Origin: Clostridia bacterium
Lineage (GTDB): Bacteria > Bacillota_A > Clostridia > Christensenellales > Aristaeellaceae
Direction: 5' to 3'
Length of the DNA stretch: 6,630 nucleotides
Assembly (NCBI GenBank): GCA_017481065.1
Contig: JAFUPT010000080.1
Location: 1-6,630, forward strand
The translations under genes were made by a program, and so were the position numbers. Below, in pieces: positions 1-5,413 of the stretch. Positions within the stretch are counted from its first letter, which is position 1. The number at the start of each line of letters is the position of its first letter. Below the pieces are notes generated by a model. The model was not told the DNA's origin. It did no database searches and saw nothing but the letters and a program-made list of their open reading frames with translations.

Positions 1-752
1 ACCTTGCCTTCAGCGATCAGAGCCTTGATGTCGGGGGAGCCGTCTACGCCGTAGATCAGAGCCTTGGAGCCAGCAGCTTCAGCAGCAGCATAGGCGCCCA
101 GAGCCGTCGGATCGTTGCCGCCGAAGATGCAAACTGCATTGGGGTTGGCGGTCAGAGCGTCGGTGGCGTTCTCATTGCCCAGCTCCTGGTTGCCCATGGA
201 GTCCAGCTGAGAAACAACAGTGAAGCCCTTGCCTTCGATGGCATCCAGGAAGCCGTTGGTGCGGTCTACAACAGACTGCATGGTGGGGCTGTCCAGAACG
301 ATGATGTCGCCGCCTTCGGGGCACTTCTCGAGGAGGTCGAGGCCGCAAACATAGCCGGCGTTGTAGTTATCGGAACCAGCATAGGTTACCAGATACTCTT
401 CTGCCATGGCAACTTCGGTGTCGAAGCCGAAGATCGGAATGCCAGCTTCCTTCAGCTTGTCCAGAGCGGGGATGATGCCTTCGCGGTCAACGGGGTTGAC
501 GAACATGGCAACAACACCCTGGGAGATGATGTCTTCTACGAGGGAGATCTGCTTTTCGTTGGAGTTCTGGGGATCCAGGGAGATCAGCTCGTCGCCGTTG
601 GCTTCAACAACTTCACGGATGGAGCCTTCCAGTGCTACGAAGAAGGGGTTGGTGCCGTCCATGCAGGTGTAACCAATCTTGTTGCCCTCTGCGAAGGCAG
701 CGCAGCTCAGGATCATAACCAGAGCCAGTACGAGAACCAGTGCTTTTTTCAT
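1..752 (-). CDS. Sugar ABC transporter substrate-binding protein (RbsB-like), 3' end outside window
   Basis: Extracellular solute-binding protein of a ribose/galactose-type ABC importer; 250 codons are visible and the C-terminus runs off the left edge. Residues 1-22 are a signal peptide (MKKALVLVLALVMILSCAAF, then AE). Cleavage could be by signal peptidase I after AFA, or at Cys17 as a weak lipobox (I-L-S-C); a lipoprotein is usual in Firmicutes. The mature part is a type I periplasmic-binding fold. Residues aligning by eye with sugar contacts of E. coli RbsB are present: N35, F37 and F38 in TNPFF, N86 in VNPVDR, D111, R164, N213-D214 in GGNDPTALGA, and D237 in GVDGSPD. The start is set by AGGAGG at 761-766, 8 nt upstream. 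The gene has its own consensus promoter and a long leader, so it probably opens the transporter operon, with ATPase and permease genes expected beyond position 1. A pentose or hexose ligand is likely; the exact sugar cannot be told. Confidence 0.93.
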   Translation of the reverse strand, partial: MKKALVLVLALVMILSCAAFAEGNKIGYTCMDGTNPFFVALEGSIREVVEANGDELISLDPQNSNEKQISLVEDIISQGVVAMFVNPVDREGIIPALDKLKEAGIPIFGFDTEVAMAEEYLVTYAGSDNYNAGYVCGLDLLEKCPEGGDIIVLDSPTMQSVVDRTNGFLDAIEGKGFTVVSQLDSMGNQELGNENATDALTANPNAVCIFGGNDPTALGAYAAAEAAGSKALIYGVDGSPDIKALIAEGK

Positions 753-970
753 GAGAGTTACCTCCTTATATTTTTTAACTCCGAAAGGAGTTAAAAGCGG
801 TGTTTTGGAATATACCATTCGTGCTTTCAGCACGAATAAAGGGATATCCCGTTATCTGCTTGCAAAGCGCAGCTTAGCACTTTGCATATCAATCCAAACA
901 AACGAAATCTGCCCGTCCGCTTTTCGATTAACCATCCCATAATGCATCTATGTAACGAACTTGTGCAGAT
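753..970 (-). promoter_or_regulatory. Long structured 5' leader of the sugar-binding protein gene, switch-like at its 3' end
   Basis: About 218 nt lie between the predicted start of transcription (near 970) and the ATG. Visible structure, in transcript order: ATCTGC (970-965) can pair with GCAGAT at 912-907 or with a second copy at 859-854. A repeat-like hairpin region follows (886-817). Then comes a perfect 10-bp hairpin with arms TTTTAACTCC (796-787) and GGAGTTAAAA (782-773) and a TTTC loop. Its 3' arm GAGTTA (781-776) is also complementary to TAACTC at 760-755, just after the Shine-Dalgarno, so that pairing would loop out AAGGAGG (767-761). CTCCTT (790-785) is also exactly complementary to the AAGGAG of the Shine-Dalgarno. 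These pairings exclude one another, as in a translational switch. I do not recognise a known riboswitch class. Confidence 0.5.
817..886. repeat. Degenerate palindromic-array repeat within the leader
   Basis: This stretch holds a 9-bp perfect hairpin with a 3-nt loop (arms 817-825 and 829-837, ATTCGTGCT / AGCACGAAT). The 10-bp palindrome GGGATATCCC follows at 841-850, then a 7-bp inverted repeat TGCAAAG / CTTTGCA (861-867 and 880-886). The segment 861-878 matches 14 of 18 positions of 6093-6110 inside the large repeat element near the right end, ending in the shared GCTTAGC. That match and the 3-nt loop suggest a decayed member of the same family, but relatedness is an inference from a short match. 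Confidence 0.4.
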
Positions 971-976
971 ATACAT

Positions 977-1005
977 ATTATAATGTTGCGGACCTGTTTT
1001 GTCAA
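977..1005 (-). promoter_or_regulatory. Exact-consensus sigma-A promoter for the sugar-binding protein gene
   Basis: On the minus strand, -35 TTGACA (1005-1000) and -10 TATAAT (982-977) are separated by exactly 17 bp. Every consensus base is present. Transcription should start near 970, giving an unusually long leader before the ATG at 752. A promoter this strong upstream of a sugar-uptake gene suggests that control is exerted later, by the leader or by a repressor. Confidence 0.88.
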
Positions 1006-1055
1006 CAGAAAATTCATAGATTTCGAGTCAGAAATTCAACAATTGTTGAGAGATC

Positions 1056-1086
1056 AAAAAAGGTTCCCGATAAAATCGGAAACCTT
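1056..1086 (-). terminator. Intrinsic terminator after the CD1247-like gene
   Basis: On the minus strand, AAGGTTTCCGAT (1086-1075) and ATCGGGAACCTT (1071-1060) form a 12-bp stem with one G-U pair and a TTT loop, followed at once by a run of T. It lies about 30 bp after the stop codon at 1115 and should end the peptidase-efp-CD1247 transcript, insulating the next promoter at 1005-977. Confidence 0.9.
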
Positions 1087-1114
1087 AATGGAAGAAAACC
1101 GGGCTTTCTGCGGA

Positions 1115-1621
1115 TTATTCCATGATGGGCCGCGCGATCGGCGCATTTTCCGGGGTGAGCGGCTCGGGGGATACCCGCTTTGCGCAGTGGGGGCAATCAT
1201 ACTTCGCGTCTTCCGGATCGTTCACGCCCACGAAGAACATGCGCTTGCATTCCGGGCAGATGCTGCCGGCCAGGGTTTCCATTTCCTCGTCCGGCGCATC
1301 ATCGGCCTTGCCGCCCAGCACATGCAGCTGGTCCTCGGTATCGCCCATGTTGTCGTAAAATTCGTCCTCGTAGTCCTCGTCGTCGTTGTAATTGAAGCCG
1401 GCGCCATTGCCGCCCTCCAGCTCGGCGAGGTCATCATCGATGCTCTCCACATAATCGTTGAGATCATCCATCAGCTCTTCGATGGTCTCCACCCGGTCCG
1501 CCAGGTTGCCCAGCAAATCCGTCATGGCGTCCAGGAGCTTGCCCTTGGAGGGATCGCCGGAAAAATCCATGCCCTCCATCAGACCTTTAAGGTATCCTAC
1601 TTTTTTACCAAGATTCTCCAT
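1115..1621 (-). CDS. CD1247-like acidic protein with C-terminal zinc ribbon
   Basis: 168 residues, function unknown. The N-terminus (MENLGKKVGYLKGLMEGMDF, then a helical, acidic stretch to about residue 70 with VETIEELMDDLNDYVESIDD) resembles the CD1247 N-terminal domain family that, from memory, sits beside efp in Clostridia. Residues 70-118 are a low-complexity acidic linker rich in D, E, Y and N. The C-terminal part carries a zinc-ribbon pattern: C122-P-E-C125, then 17 residues, then C143-P-H-C146. The start at 1621 is chosen because GGGAGGG lies 6 nt upstream (1628-1634) and the family N-terminus begins there; an in-frame extension to 1747 has no ribosome binding site and runs through a hairpin. 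It is the last gene before a strong terminator. Metal binding and a role tied to translation or regulation are inferences only. Confidence 0.85.
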   Translation of the reverse strand: MENLGKKVGYLKGLMEGMDFSGDPSKGKLLDAMTDLLGNLADRVETIEELMDDLNDYVESIDDDLAELEGGNGAGFNYNDDEDYEDEFYDNMGDTEDQLHVLGGKADDAPDEEMETLAGSICPECKRMFFVGVNDPEDAKYDCPHCAKRVSPEPLTPENAPIARPIME

Positions 1622-1711
1622 GAATATCCCTCCCGCGTTGTCAGGGCGCCGGTAATTTCCGCATGGCTGCATCAGCCGCGGGTTTCCCATCGCTCTGTGT
1701 GAAATCGCATC

Positions 1712-1757
1712 TGCATATGCAACCAAAGCAGAACGAGCCATACTCATTCTGCTTTGG
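1712..1757 (-). other. Strong hairpin between efp and the CD1247-like gene
   Basis: On the minus strand, CCAAAGCAGAA (1757-1747) and TTCTGCTTTGG (1733-1723) form a perfect 11-bp stem around a 13-nt loop in which GAG and CTC can pair further. It is followed by the 10-bp palindrome TGCATATGCA (1721-1712). No T-run follows, so it is a poor intrinsic terminator. It may protect the efp message end or cause partial read-through into the next gene. The 164-bp gap contains no other recognisable feature and no clear promoter. Confidence 0.5.
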
Positions 1758-1785
1758 AAAGAAACTATGTTTCCCTTCGGCGCAA

Positions 1786-2346
1786 TTATGCGCGGCCCAG
1801 GTATTCGCCGCCTTCGCGGGTATCGATCTTCAGCTTATCGCCGACGTTGATGAACAGCGGAACCTGAAGCACGAAGCCGGTTTCGAGGGTTGCGGGCTTG
1901 TAGGTGTTGGTGGCGGTGTCGCCCTTGAAGCCGGGCTCGGTGTCCACAACTTCCAGCTCAACAAAGTTGGGAGCCTGCACGGAGAATGCGCTGCCCTTGA
2001 AGAAGCGCACGGTCACGGTGGTGTTTTCCTTCACGAAGGGGATGGCGTCCTCCACCTGGCTCTGGGTCAGGGGCAGCTGCTCAAAGGTCTCCTGGTCCAT
2101 GAAGTAGTAGAACTCGCCGTCGTTGTACAGGTATTCCATTTCCTTGGTCTCGATGTATGCGCGCTGGAACTTTTCAGTGGGGTTGAAGGTGCGCTCGAGA
2201 ACTGCGCCGGATACGACGTTCTTGATCTTGGTACGAACGAATGCCGCGCCCTTGCCAGGCTTTACATGCAGGAAGGAAACGATGGTCCATACGCCGCCGT
2301 CCATCTCAAAGGTGACGCCGTTTCTGAAATCACTTGCGTTAATCAT
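1786..2346 (-). CDS. efp: Elongation factor P
   Basis: 186 residues, the normal family length, ending in [11 protein letters not shown] binds stalled ribosomes between the P and E sites and speeds peptide-bond formation at polyproline stretches, in the cytoplasm. Domain I (about 1-64) carries the tip loop [12 protein letters not shown] with Lys32 at the apex, the residue modified in Bacillus-type EF-P (5-aminopentanol) and in E. coli (beta-lysyl). Domain II covers about 65-126. Domain III (about 128-184) contains the motif residues [16 protein letters not shown]. The start is supported by GAGGAGG (2357-2363), 10 nt upstream. The gene starts 32 bp after the stop of the Xaa-Pro peptidase, so the two are likely co-transcribed, the same pairing as yqhT-efp in Bacillus. 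No modification enzyme is in this window. Confidence 0.97.
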   Translation of the reverse strand: MINASDFRNGVTFEMDGGVWTIVSFLHVKPGKGAAFVRTKIKNVVSGAVLERTFNPTEKFQRAYIETKEMEYLYNDGEFYYFMDQETFEQLPLTQSQVEDAIPFVKENTTVTVRFFKGSAFSVQAPNFVELEVVDTEPGFKGDTATNTYKPATLETGFVLQVPLFINVGDKLKIDTREGGEYLGRA

Positions 2347-2378
2347 GGGGAAAGTGCCTCCTCAATTAGTATAGATGG

Positions 2379-3446
2379 TTACAGCTCGATCAGCTGCTTC
2401 GGGGAAGTTACCGGATCGAGATAACCATCCGAAGTCAGTATCGCCATGTCCTCAATTCGGCACCCGCCGAGACCGGGGATATATACGCCGGGTTCAATCG
2501 TGATCACATAGCCGCGCTCCAGCACGGTTGCCGATCCCGAGGCCACCCGGGGCTGTTCATGAATAAAGAGTCCCACGCCATGGCCAAGGCTGTGGCCGAA
2601 GGCGCCGGGATAGCGCTTGTCCAGCATATCGCGGGCGATCTTATCGATATCGCCGCACACCATGCCGGGCTTCACCGCCTCCAGCGAGCGCATATGCGCT
2701 TCGTAGACCAGCTCGTACATCTCCTTCAGCTCGGGTTTCACCTTGCCGAAGCCGATGGTGCGGGTCATATCGCTGCAGTAGCCGTTCACCTTTGCGCCGA
2801 AATCCAGGGTGAGCAGCTCGCCCTTCTGGATCGGGCGCGCAGAGGGAGTCGCGTGGCAGAGGGAGCCGTTCGGGCCCGCCGCCGCGATGGTATCAAAGGC
2901 GTTGCCCTCGCTGCCGAGGGAAAGCATTTCGAAGTCCAGCAGGATCTGCACCTGCTTCTCCGTCATGCCGGGATGAATCTTATCCAGGATATTTTCAAAT
3001 GCGCGGCAGGCGATGGCGGCGGAAGCCTTGATCGATTCGATCTCGCCTTCATCCTTGATCAGGCGCAGCTCCTCCGGAATGCCCTGCAGGCCCGCCAGCT
3101 TCACAAAGGGCACAGCCTTTTCCAGCGCCAGGAAATCATCGTGGCTTATAAAATCGCTCTCCACGGCCAGGGTCTTTGCGCCGCTTGCGTCGCTCAGCTC
3201 CCTGATCGCGTCGTTCTCGCGGTATTTCGCGCTGGTGGAAACCACCTTCGCGCCGGGACACTGGATCGCCGCCTGCTCCACATAGCGGAAATCGGTCACG
3301 ATCACCAGCTCGTTCTTCGCCACATATACGCAGCCCTCGCCGGTATAGCCCCCGGTGATGTAGCGCATGTTTTCGCTGCGGTGCAGCACGGCGGCGTCCA
3401 AGCCCCGCTTTTCCAGTTCGGCTGCCAGCCGTTCAAAGCGCTTCAT
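2379..3446 (-). CDS. M24B family Xaa-Pro aminopeptidase/dipeptidase
   Basis: 355 residues. Cytoplasmic metallopeptidase that removes residues preceding proline. It has an N-terminal creatinase-like domain (about 1-125) and a C-terminal pita-bread catalytic domain (about 130-355). All five metal ligands are visible: D215 in LDFGA, D226 in SDMTRT, H289 in GHSLGHGVGL, E318 in TIEPGVY and E332 in RIEDMA. H198 in CHATPS is the usual extra active-site histidine. The length and position before efp match Bacillus YqhT/PapB; assignment between aminopeptidase P and prolidase activity cannot be made from sequence. The start at 3446 has GGAGG about 9 nt upstream and fits the family N-terminus. The longer in-frame reading up to 3602 crosses the promoter and the SRP RNA gene, so it is not used. 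First gene of the peptidase-efp-CD1247 transcript. Confidence 0.95.
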   Translation of the reverse strand: MKRFERLAAELEKRGLDAAVLHRSENMRYITGGYTGEGCVYVAKNELVIVTDFRYVEQAAIQCPGAKVVSTSAKYRENDAIRELSDASGAKTLAVESDFISHDDFLALEKAVPFVKLAGLQGIPEELRLIKDEGEIESIKASAAIACRAFENILDKIHPGMTEKQVQILLDFEMLSLGSEGNAFDTIAAAGPNGSLCHATPSARPIQKGELLTLDFGAKVNGYCSDMTRTIGFGKVKPELKEMYELVYEAHMRSLEAVKPGMVCGDIDKIARDMLDKRYPGAFGHSLGHGVGLFIHEQPRVASGSATVLERGYVITIEPGVYIPGLGGCRIEDMAILTSDGYLDPVTSPKQLIEL

Positions 3447-3485
3447 CTCTTCCGCCTCCGTTGCTTGTCTACAAAAACACATTCT

Positions 3486-3514
3486 ATTATAGCATAGTCT
3501 TTTGGAAAATCCAA
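3486..3514 (-). promoter_or_regulatory. Promoter of the peptidase-efp operon
   Basis: Minus strand -35 TTGGAT (3514-3509) and -10 TATAAT (3491-3486) with a 17-bp spacer. Transcription would start near 3479, giving a leader of about 33 nt before the ATG at 3446. It lies directly downstream of the SRP RNA terminator, so the operon is transcribed separately from that RNA. Confidence 0.82.
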
Positions 3515-3570
3515 GCCTCTGGCGCTGATTTTCGCCCTTCCCGGCAAATTTTATGTGCTTTTTGCCCGGA

Positions 3571-3589
3571 AAATAAAAAATCCACGGGT
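3571..3589 (-). terminator. Terminator of the SRP RNA gene
   Basis: The 3' arm of the closing helix of the RNA (minus strand ACCCGTGGA, 3589-3581) is followed at once by TTTTTTATTT (3580-3571). The closing stem of the RNA therefore doubles as an intrinsic terminator hairpin. Confidence 0.75.
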
Positions 3590-3707
3590 TCAAATCAGGC
3601 ATACCCCGCGGCGCGCGTCAACACTCTGCTTATTGCTGCTGCCTTCCGACCCTGACAAGATTCACAGCATGACACCGCACGGGACCCAATCATCATCACC
3701 CGCAGAC
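3581..3707 (-). ncRNA. ffs: Signal recognition particle RNA, small bacterial type
   Basis: SRP RNA of about 127 nt that binds Ffh and targets nascent membrane and secreted proteins to FtsY. The diagnostic helix 8 is at 3659-3629 on the minus strand: it reads CTTGTCAGGGTC, then the GGAA tetraloop (3647-3644), then GGCAGCAGCAATAAG. This matches the conserved TCAGG ... GGAA GG ... AGCAGC pattern including the symmetric and asymmetric internal loops. The closing helix pairs TCTGCGGGT (3706-3698) with ACCCGTGGA (3589-3581). The 5' end near 3707 is set by the promoter at 3742-3714, the 3' end by the T-run. Ends are good to a few bases. There is no sign of the Alu domain of the long Bacillus form. 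Confidence 0.93.
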
Positions 3708-3713
3708 TTATTT

Positions 3714-3742
3714 ACTATACCACATAATTTCCCGTTTGGCAA
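3714..3742 (-). promoter_or_regulatory. Promoter of the SRP RNA gene
   Basis: Minus strand -35 TTGCCA (3742-3737) and -10 TATAGT (3719-3714), spacer 17 bp. The predicted first base is G or A near 3707-3708, which coincides with the start of the closing helix of the RNA. Confidence 0.82.
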
Positions 3743-3947
3743 TGCTTTTTCACAAAAATTAAAGTGGGAAAGGAAACTGCGCCGGGAAAACAGGGCGCTG
3801 CCGCCCCAATTGTTATGCCTTCCCGCTTCCATGTTAAGGAAGGCGGCGCAGCTTTACCGCCGCTTCACGCCGCTGCCTGATTTTGCAGCAAAGAAATTCC
3901 TAACTTGCAAAAACGTTGTAAAAACTGTAAATTCTGGCGTTTTCTGC
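3743..3947. other. Intergenic region between divergent promoters, no gene seen
   Basis: About 205 bp between the SRP RNA promoter (minus) and the promoter of the small HPr-like gene (plus). Only modest GC-rich hairpins are visible: GGGCG/CGCCC around 3793-3806, GCGGCG/CGCCGC around 3843-3864, and GCTGC/GCAGC around 3872-3890. Reading frames that cross it lack a ribosome binding site and family resemblance. I see no tRNA or known RNA. Confidence 0.5.
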
Positions 3948-3976
3948 TTGACTGCTGCAATTTGCGGTGCTATACT
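3948..3976 (+). promoter_or_regulatory. Near-consensus promoter of the small HPr-like gene
   Basis: Plus strand -35 TTGACT (3948-3953), 17-bp spacer, -10 TATACT (3971-3976). One mismatch in each hexamer. Transcription should begin near 3983, leaving about 100 nt of leader before the ATG at 4084. Confidence 0.85.
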
Positions 3977-3985
3977 GCCCACATC

Positions 3986-4035
3986 AAAGCCGAGGGCGCT
4001 TCCCGCCCGGCTTTGTTCAGGGCGCGCAAGCGCCC
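3986..4035 (+). promoter_or_regulatory. Two GC-rich hairpins in the leader of the small HPr-like gene
   Basis: The first hairpin has outer arms AAAGCCG (3986-3992) and CGGCTTT (4008-4014) with an inner GGCG/CGCC stem, and it starts within a few bases of the predicted 5' end of the RNA. The second has GGGCGC (4020-4025) and GCGCCC (4030-4035) around a GCAA tetraloop of the GNRA class. No T-run long enough for a convincing terminator follows either. Possible roles are 5'-end protection of the message or an attenuator; neither is shown by the sequence. Confidence 0.5.
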
Positions 4036-4083
4036 CATAGCCGAATATCGTTGGAACATGCTTGCTCAGAAAGGAAGGTTAAC

Positions 4084-4317
4084 ATGCTCAAGATCATGCT
4101 GATTTCTGATATGGAGAAGTTCCTCAACAAAGTCAACCAGTGCCAGGGAGAAGTGCTGCTGCACCTGCCCGATGATACGGTCTGCGATCTCAAAAAGGAC
4201 CACACCGCCATCCAGATGCTGAAAATGATGAATACCAGCCACAGCGAACTGGACCTTACCCTCACCGAACCCCGCGACTATGCCATCATGATGGGATATA
4301 TGATGCAGGCCGCCTGA
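4084..4317 (+). CDS. Small HPr-like protein of unknown function (77 aa)
   Basis: 77 residues, no signal peptide, no membrane segment. The sequence runs MLKIMLISDMEKFLNKVNQC, followed by QGEVLLHLPDDTVCDLKKDH, a helix (TAIQMLKMMNTSH), a strand (SELDLTLTE) and a Met-rich end (YAIMMGYMMQAA). This beta-alpha pattern and length resemble a group of about 75-residue Clostridia proteins that I recall as HPr-like or mis-annotated as poly(A) polymerase. The phosphocarrier histidine motif of true HPr is not evident, so a PTS carrier role should not be assumed. The start has AAGGAAGG 5 nt upstream (4071-4078). The gene stands alone, with its own strong promoter and a hairpin-rich leader, between two minus-strand units. 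Confidence is high that it is a gene, low for function. Confidence 0.82.
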   Translation: MLKIMLISDMEKFLNKVNQCQGEVLLHLPDDTVCDLKKDHTAIQMLKMMNTSHSELDLTLTEPRDYAIMMGYMMQAA

Positions 4318-4339
4318 AACGGTAAAAACCCAAGCAACC

Positions 4340-4374
4340 GGCCCTGATTCGGCCTTAGTATAAATTTTTGTCAG
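4340..4374 (+). terminator. Possible weak terminator after the small HPr-like gene
   Basis: GGCC (4340-4343) and GGCC (4351-4354) form a short 4-bp stem with a 7-nt loop, followed by an A/T-rich stretch ending in TTTTT. The stem is weak. The stronger hairpin at 4433-4456 could also stop plus-strand transcription. Confidence 0.3.
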
Positions 4375-4432
4375 AGCGAAGTTCAACGATACAGGCAAAT
4401 TATCCCGATACAAACAAAACTTTATAAAATCG

Positions 4433-4456
4433 CAGCCGCCGGATTTCCGGCGGCTG
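4433..4456 (-). terminator. Terminator of the Nudix-isomerase unit
   Basis: CAGCCGCCGG (4433-4442) and CCGGCGGCTG (4447-4456) form a perfect 10-bp GC-rich stem with a 4-nt loop. On the minus strand it is followed by CGATTTTATAAAGTTTT, a T-rich though interrupted tail; on the plus strand no T-run follows. It therefore best serves the minus-strand unit ending at 4614, with the repeat at 4511-4624 lying inside the 3' untranslated region. It may also act in both directions. Confidence 0.65.
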
Positions 4457-4510
4457 TCTGTGTGAGGGATGAAAATTTTTGGAATAGAAGGCGTCGTAGC
4501 CTTTCTTCCT

Positions 4511-4624
4511 GCAACGCGCAGCGTTGCCCTGCTGAGGGTTCCAAGGGGGATCATCCCCCTTGGCGGATTCTTAAGGCGGAGCCTTAAGCAGGGGTCTTAG
4601 GGGATGGAATCCCCTAACGCCATC
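4511..4624. repeat. Palindromic-array repeat, shorter family member
   Basis: Four perfect hairpins in a row, each with a 3-nt loop: 4511-4527 (7-bp stem), 4541-4563 (10 bp), 4570-4588 (8 bp) and 4597-4617 (9 bp). The modules and linkers match the element at 5985-6255. GCAGGGGTCTTAGGGGA is identical at 4588-4604 and 6218-6234. On the minus strand, CTTAAGAATCC and a GGGG..ATGAT..CCCC palindrome occur in both, as does CGCTGCGCG within a hairpin. One more partial palindrome (4487-4503) may belong to it. It overlaps the last codons and stop of the isomerase gene. Confidence 0.8.
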
Positions 4625-5402
4625 CCCTCCGCGCCTCATTCTTCAGACACACCAGCGCCGCCGCTGCGTCCGCAGCAAAATCCGCGCAGGAGCCTTCCAT
4701 CGTCACCCGTCCGGTATAGCCCATTTCCTTCAATGCGGCAAAGAGCGCGGCGTAATCTTCGCCATCGCCGCTCTTCGGCGCCCTGTTGCCCAGCACATTC
4801 GAAGTGCGCATGTGCCAGAGCAGGCTGCCAGTTCTCCCGAGCTGGGGCAGGGATTCCGCCTCCATGGCCATGTTGTAGCTGCTGGCCGCCACGCCCACCC
4901 GGTCGAGCCGCAGCATCGCGGAAATCAGCGTGGCCTCGGTCACATAGTTCATCAGCTCCGCGGCGCTCCTGCGCAGGGGCAAAAGCGCTACCTTCAAATC
5001 GTTGTCCGCAGCATGGGATTGCAGTATCCGTATGAAATTGCCCAGCTGCCGCCACGCCATCGCCGGGTCAAAGCCCCGGGGCAGCATGCGGCTGGCTGCG
5101 CAGTCAAACACGATGATTTCCGCGCCCAGCATCCGCGCCAGCTGGAAGGATTGCTCCAGATGAGCGTGCAGCGCCTGCGCCGAAACCCCGTCGCCCACGA
5201 TGTGCATGCCCTCCGGCAGCGGATTGTGCACCACCTCGGCATAAACGCCGAAGCGCTCCATCTGCCCGGTCATCTCCCGATACGCCGCCTCGTCCAGCGA
5301 GAGCACCCGGTTCAAATCCAGCTCTATGTAATCATAGCCCGCGCTGGCTGCCGCAGCCAATTGGTCCGGCTCCGCGCAGATTCCAAAACGAATTCCTTCC
5401 AT
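4614..5402 (-). CDS. Sugar phosphate isomerase/epimerase-like TIM-barrel protein, metal site apparently degenerate
   Basis: 262 residues, the usual length of xylose-isomerase-like TIM barrels. Family features include FGICAEPDQLAAAASAGYDYIEL at the N-terminus (E27), NRAP near 206-209, and EDYAALFAALKEMGYTGRVTMEG (215-237). By-eye alignment with D-tagatose/D-psicose 3-epimerases puts L141 where the first metal Glu should be (LLPL in place of LEPL), S174 for the metal Asp, N177 for the nearby His (ASSYNM in place of D-x-x-H-M), and R199 for the metal His. Only the last Glu, E236, remains. Normal metal-dependent isomerase chemistry therefore looks unlikely. The start follows the Nudix stop by 11 bp with only a weak AGGT upstream, suggesting translational coupling. 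The stop codon and last few codons (GWR) lie in the adjoining repeat. Substrate unknown. Confidence 0.85.
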   Translation of the reverse strand: MEGIRFGICAEPDQLAAAASAGYDYIELDLNRVLSLDEAAYREMTGQMERFGVYAEVVHNPLPEGMHIVGDGVSAQALHAHLEQSFQLARMLGAEIIVFDCAASRMLPRGFDPAMAWRQLGNFIRILQSHAADNDLKVALLPLRRSAAELMNYVTEATLISAMLRLDRVGVAASSYNMAMEAESLPQLGRTGSLLWHMRTSNVLGNRAPKSGDGEDYAALFAALKEMGYTGRVTMEGSCADFAADAAAALVCLKNEARRGWR

Positions 5403-5413
5403 ATTATATATAC

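Noticed and set aside
773..796. Hairpin before the sugar-binding protein gene as an intrinsic terminator
   Set aside because: No T-run follows the stem on the minus strand (it is followed by A-rich sequence and the Shine-Dalgarno), and no gene would need it on the plus strand.
983..1702. Plus-strand open frame of 239 codons over the CD1247-like gene and its terminator
   Set aside because: It runs through the minus-strand promoter and terminator and mirrors a real gene with a zinc ribbon; its hydrophobic stretch is the complement of the acidic linker.
1622..1747. N-terminal extension of the CD1247-like protein
   Set aside because: It crosses a strong hairpin, lacks a ribosome binding site, and the family N-terminus begins at 1621.
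2559..3497. Long plus-strand open frame (312 codons) opposite the Xaa-Pro peptidase
   Set aside because: It is antisense to a gene with all five metal ligands, has no ribosome binding site, and its sequence is an Ala/His/Leu-rich shadow.
3539..3569. Imperfect hairpin just past the SRP RNA T-run as a second terminator
   Set aside because: The stem has a G-G mismatch and no T-run follows on the minus strand.
3584..3600. tRNA T-arm-like GGGTTCAAATC on the plus strand
   Set aside because: No acceptor, D or anticodon arms around it; on the other strand this is the 3' part of the SRP RNA.
3447..3602. N-terminal extension of the Xaa-Pro peptidase
   Set aside because: It would read through the operon promoter, the SRP RNA terminator and the 3' end of the SRP RNA; the start at 3446 has a ribosome binding site and fits the family.
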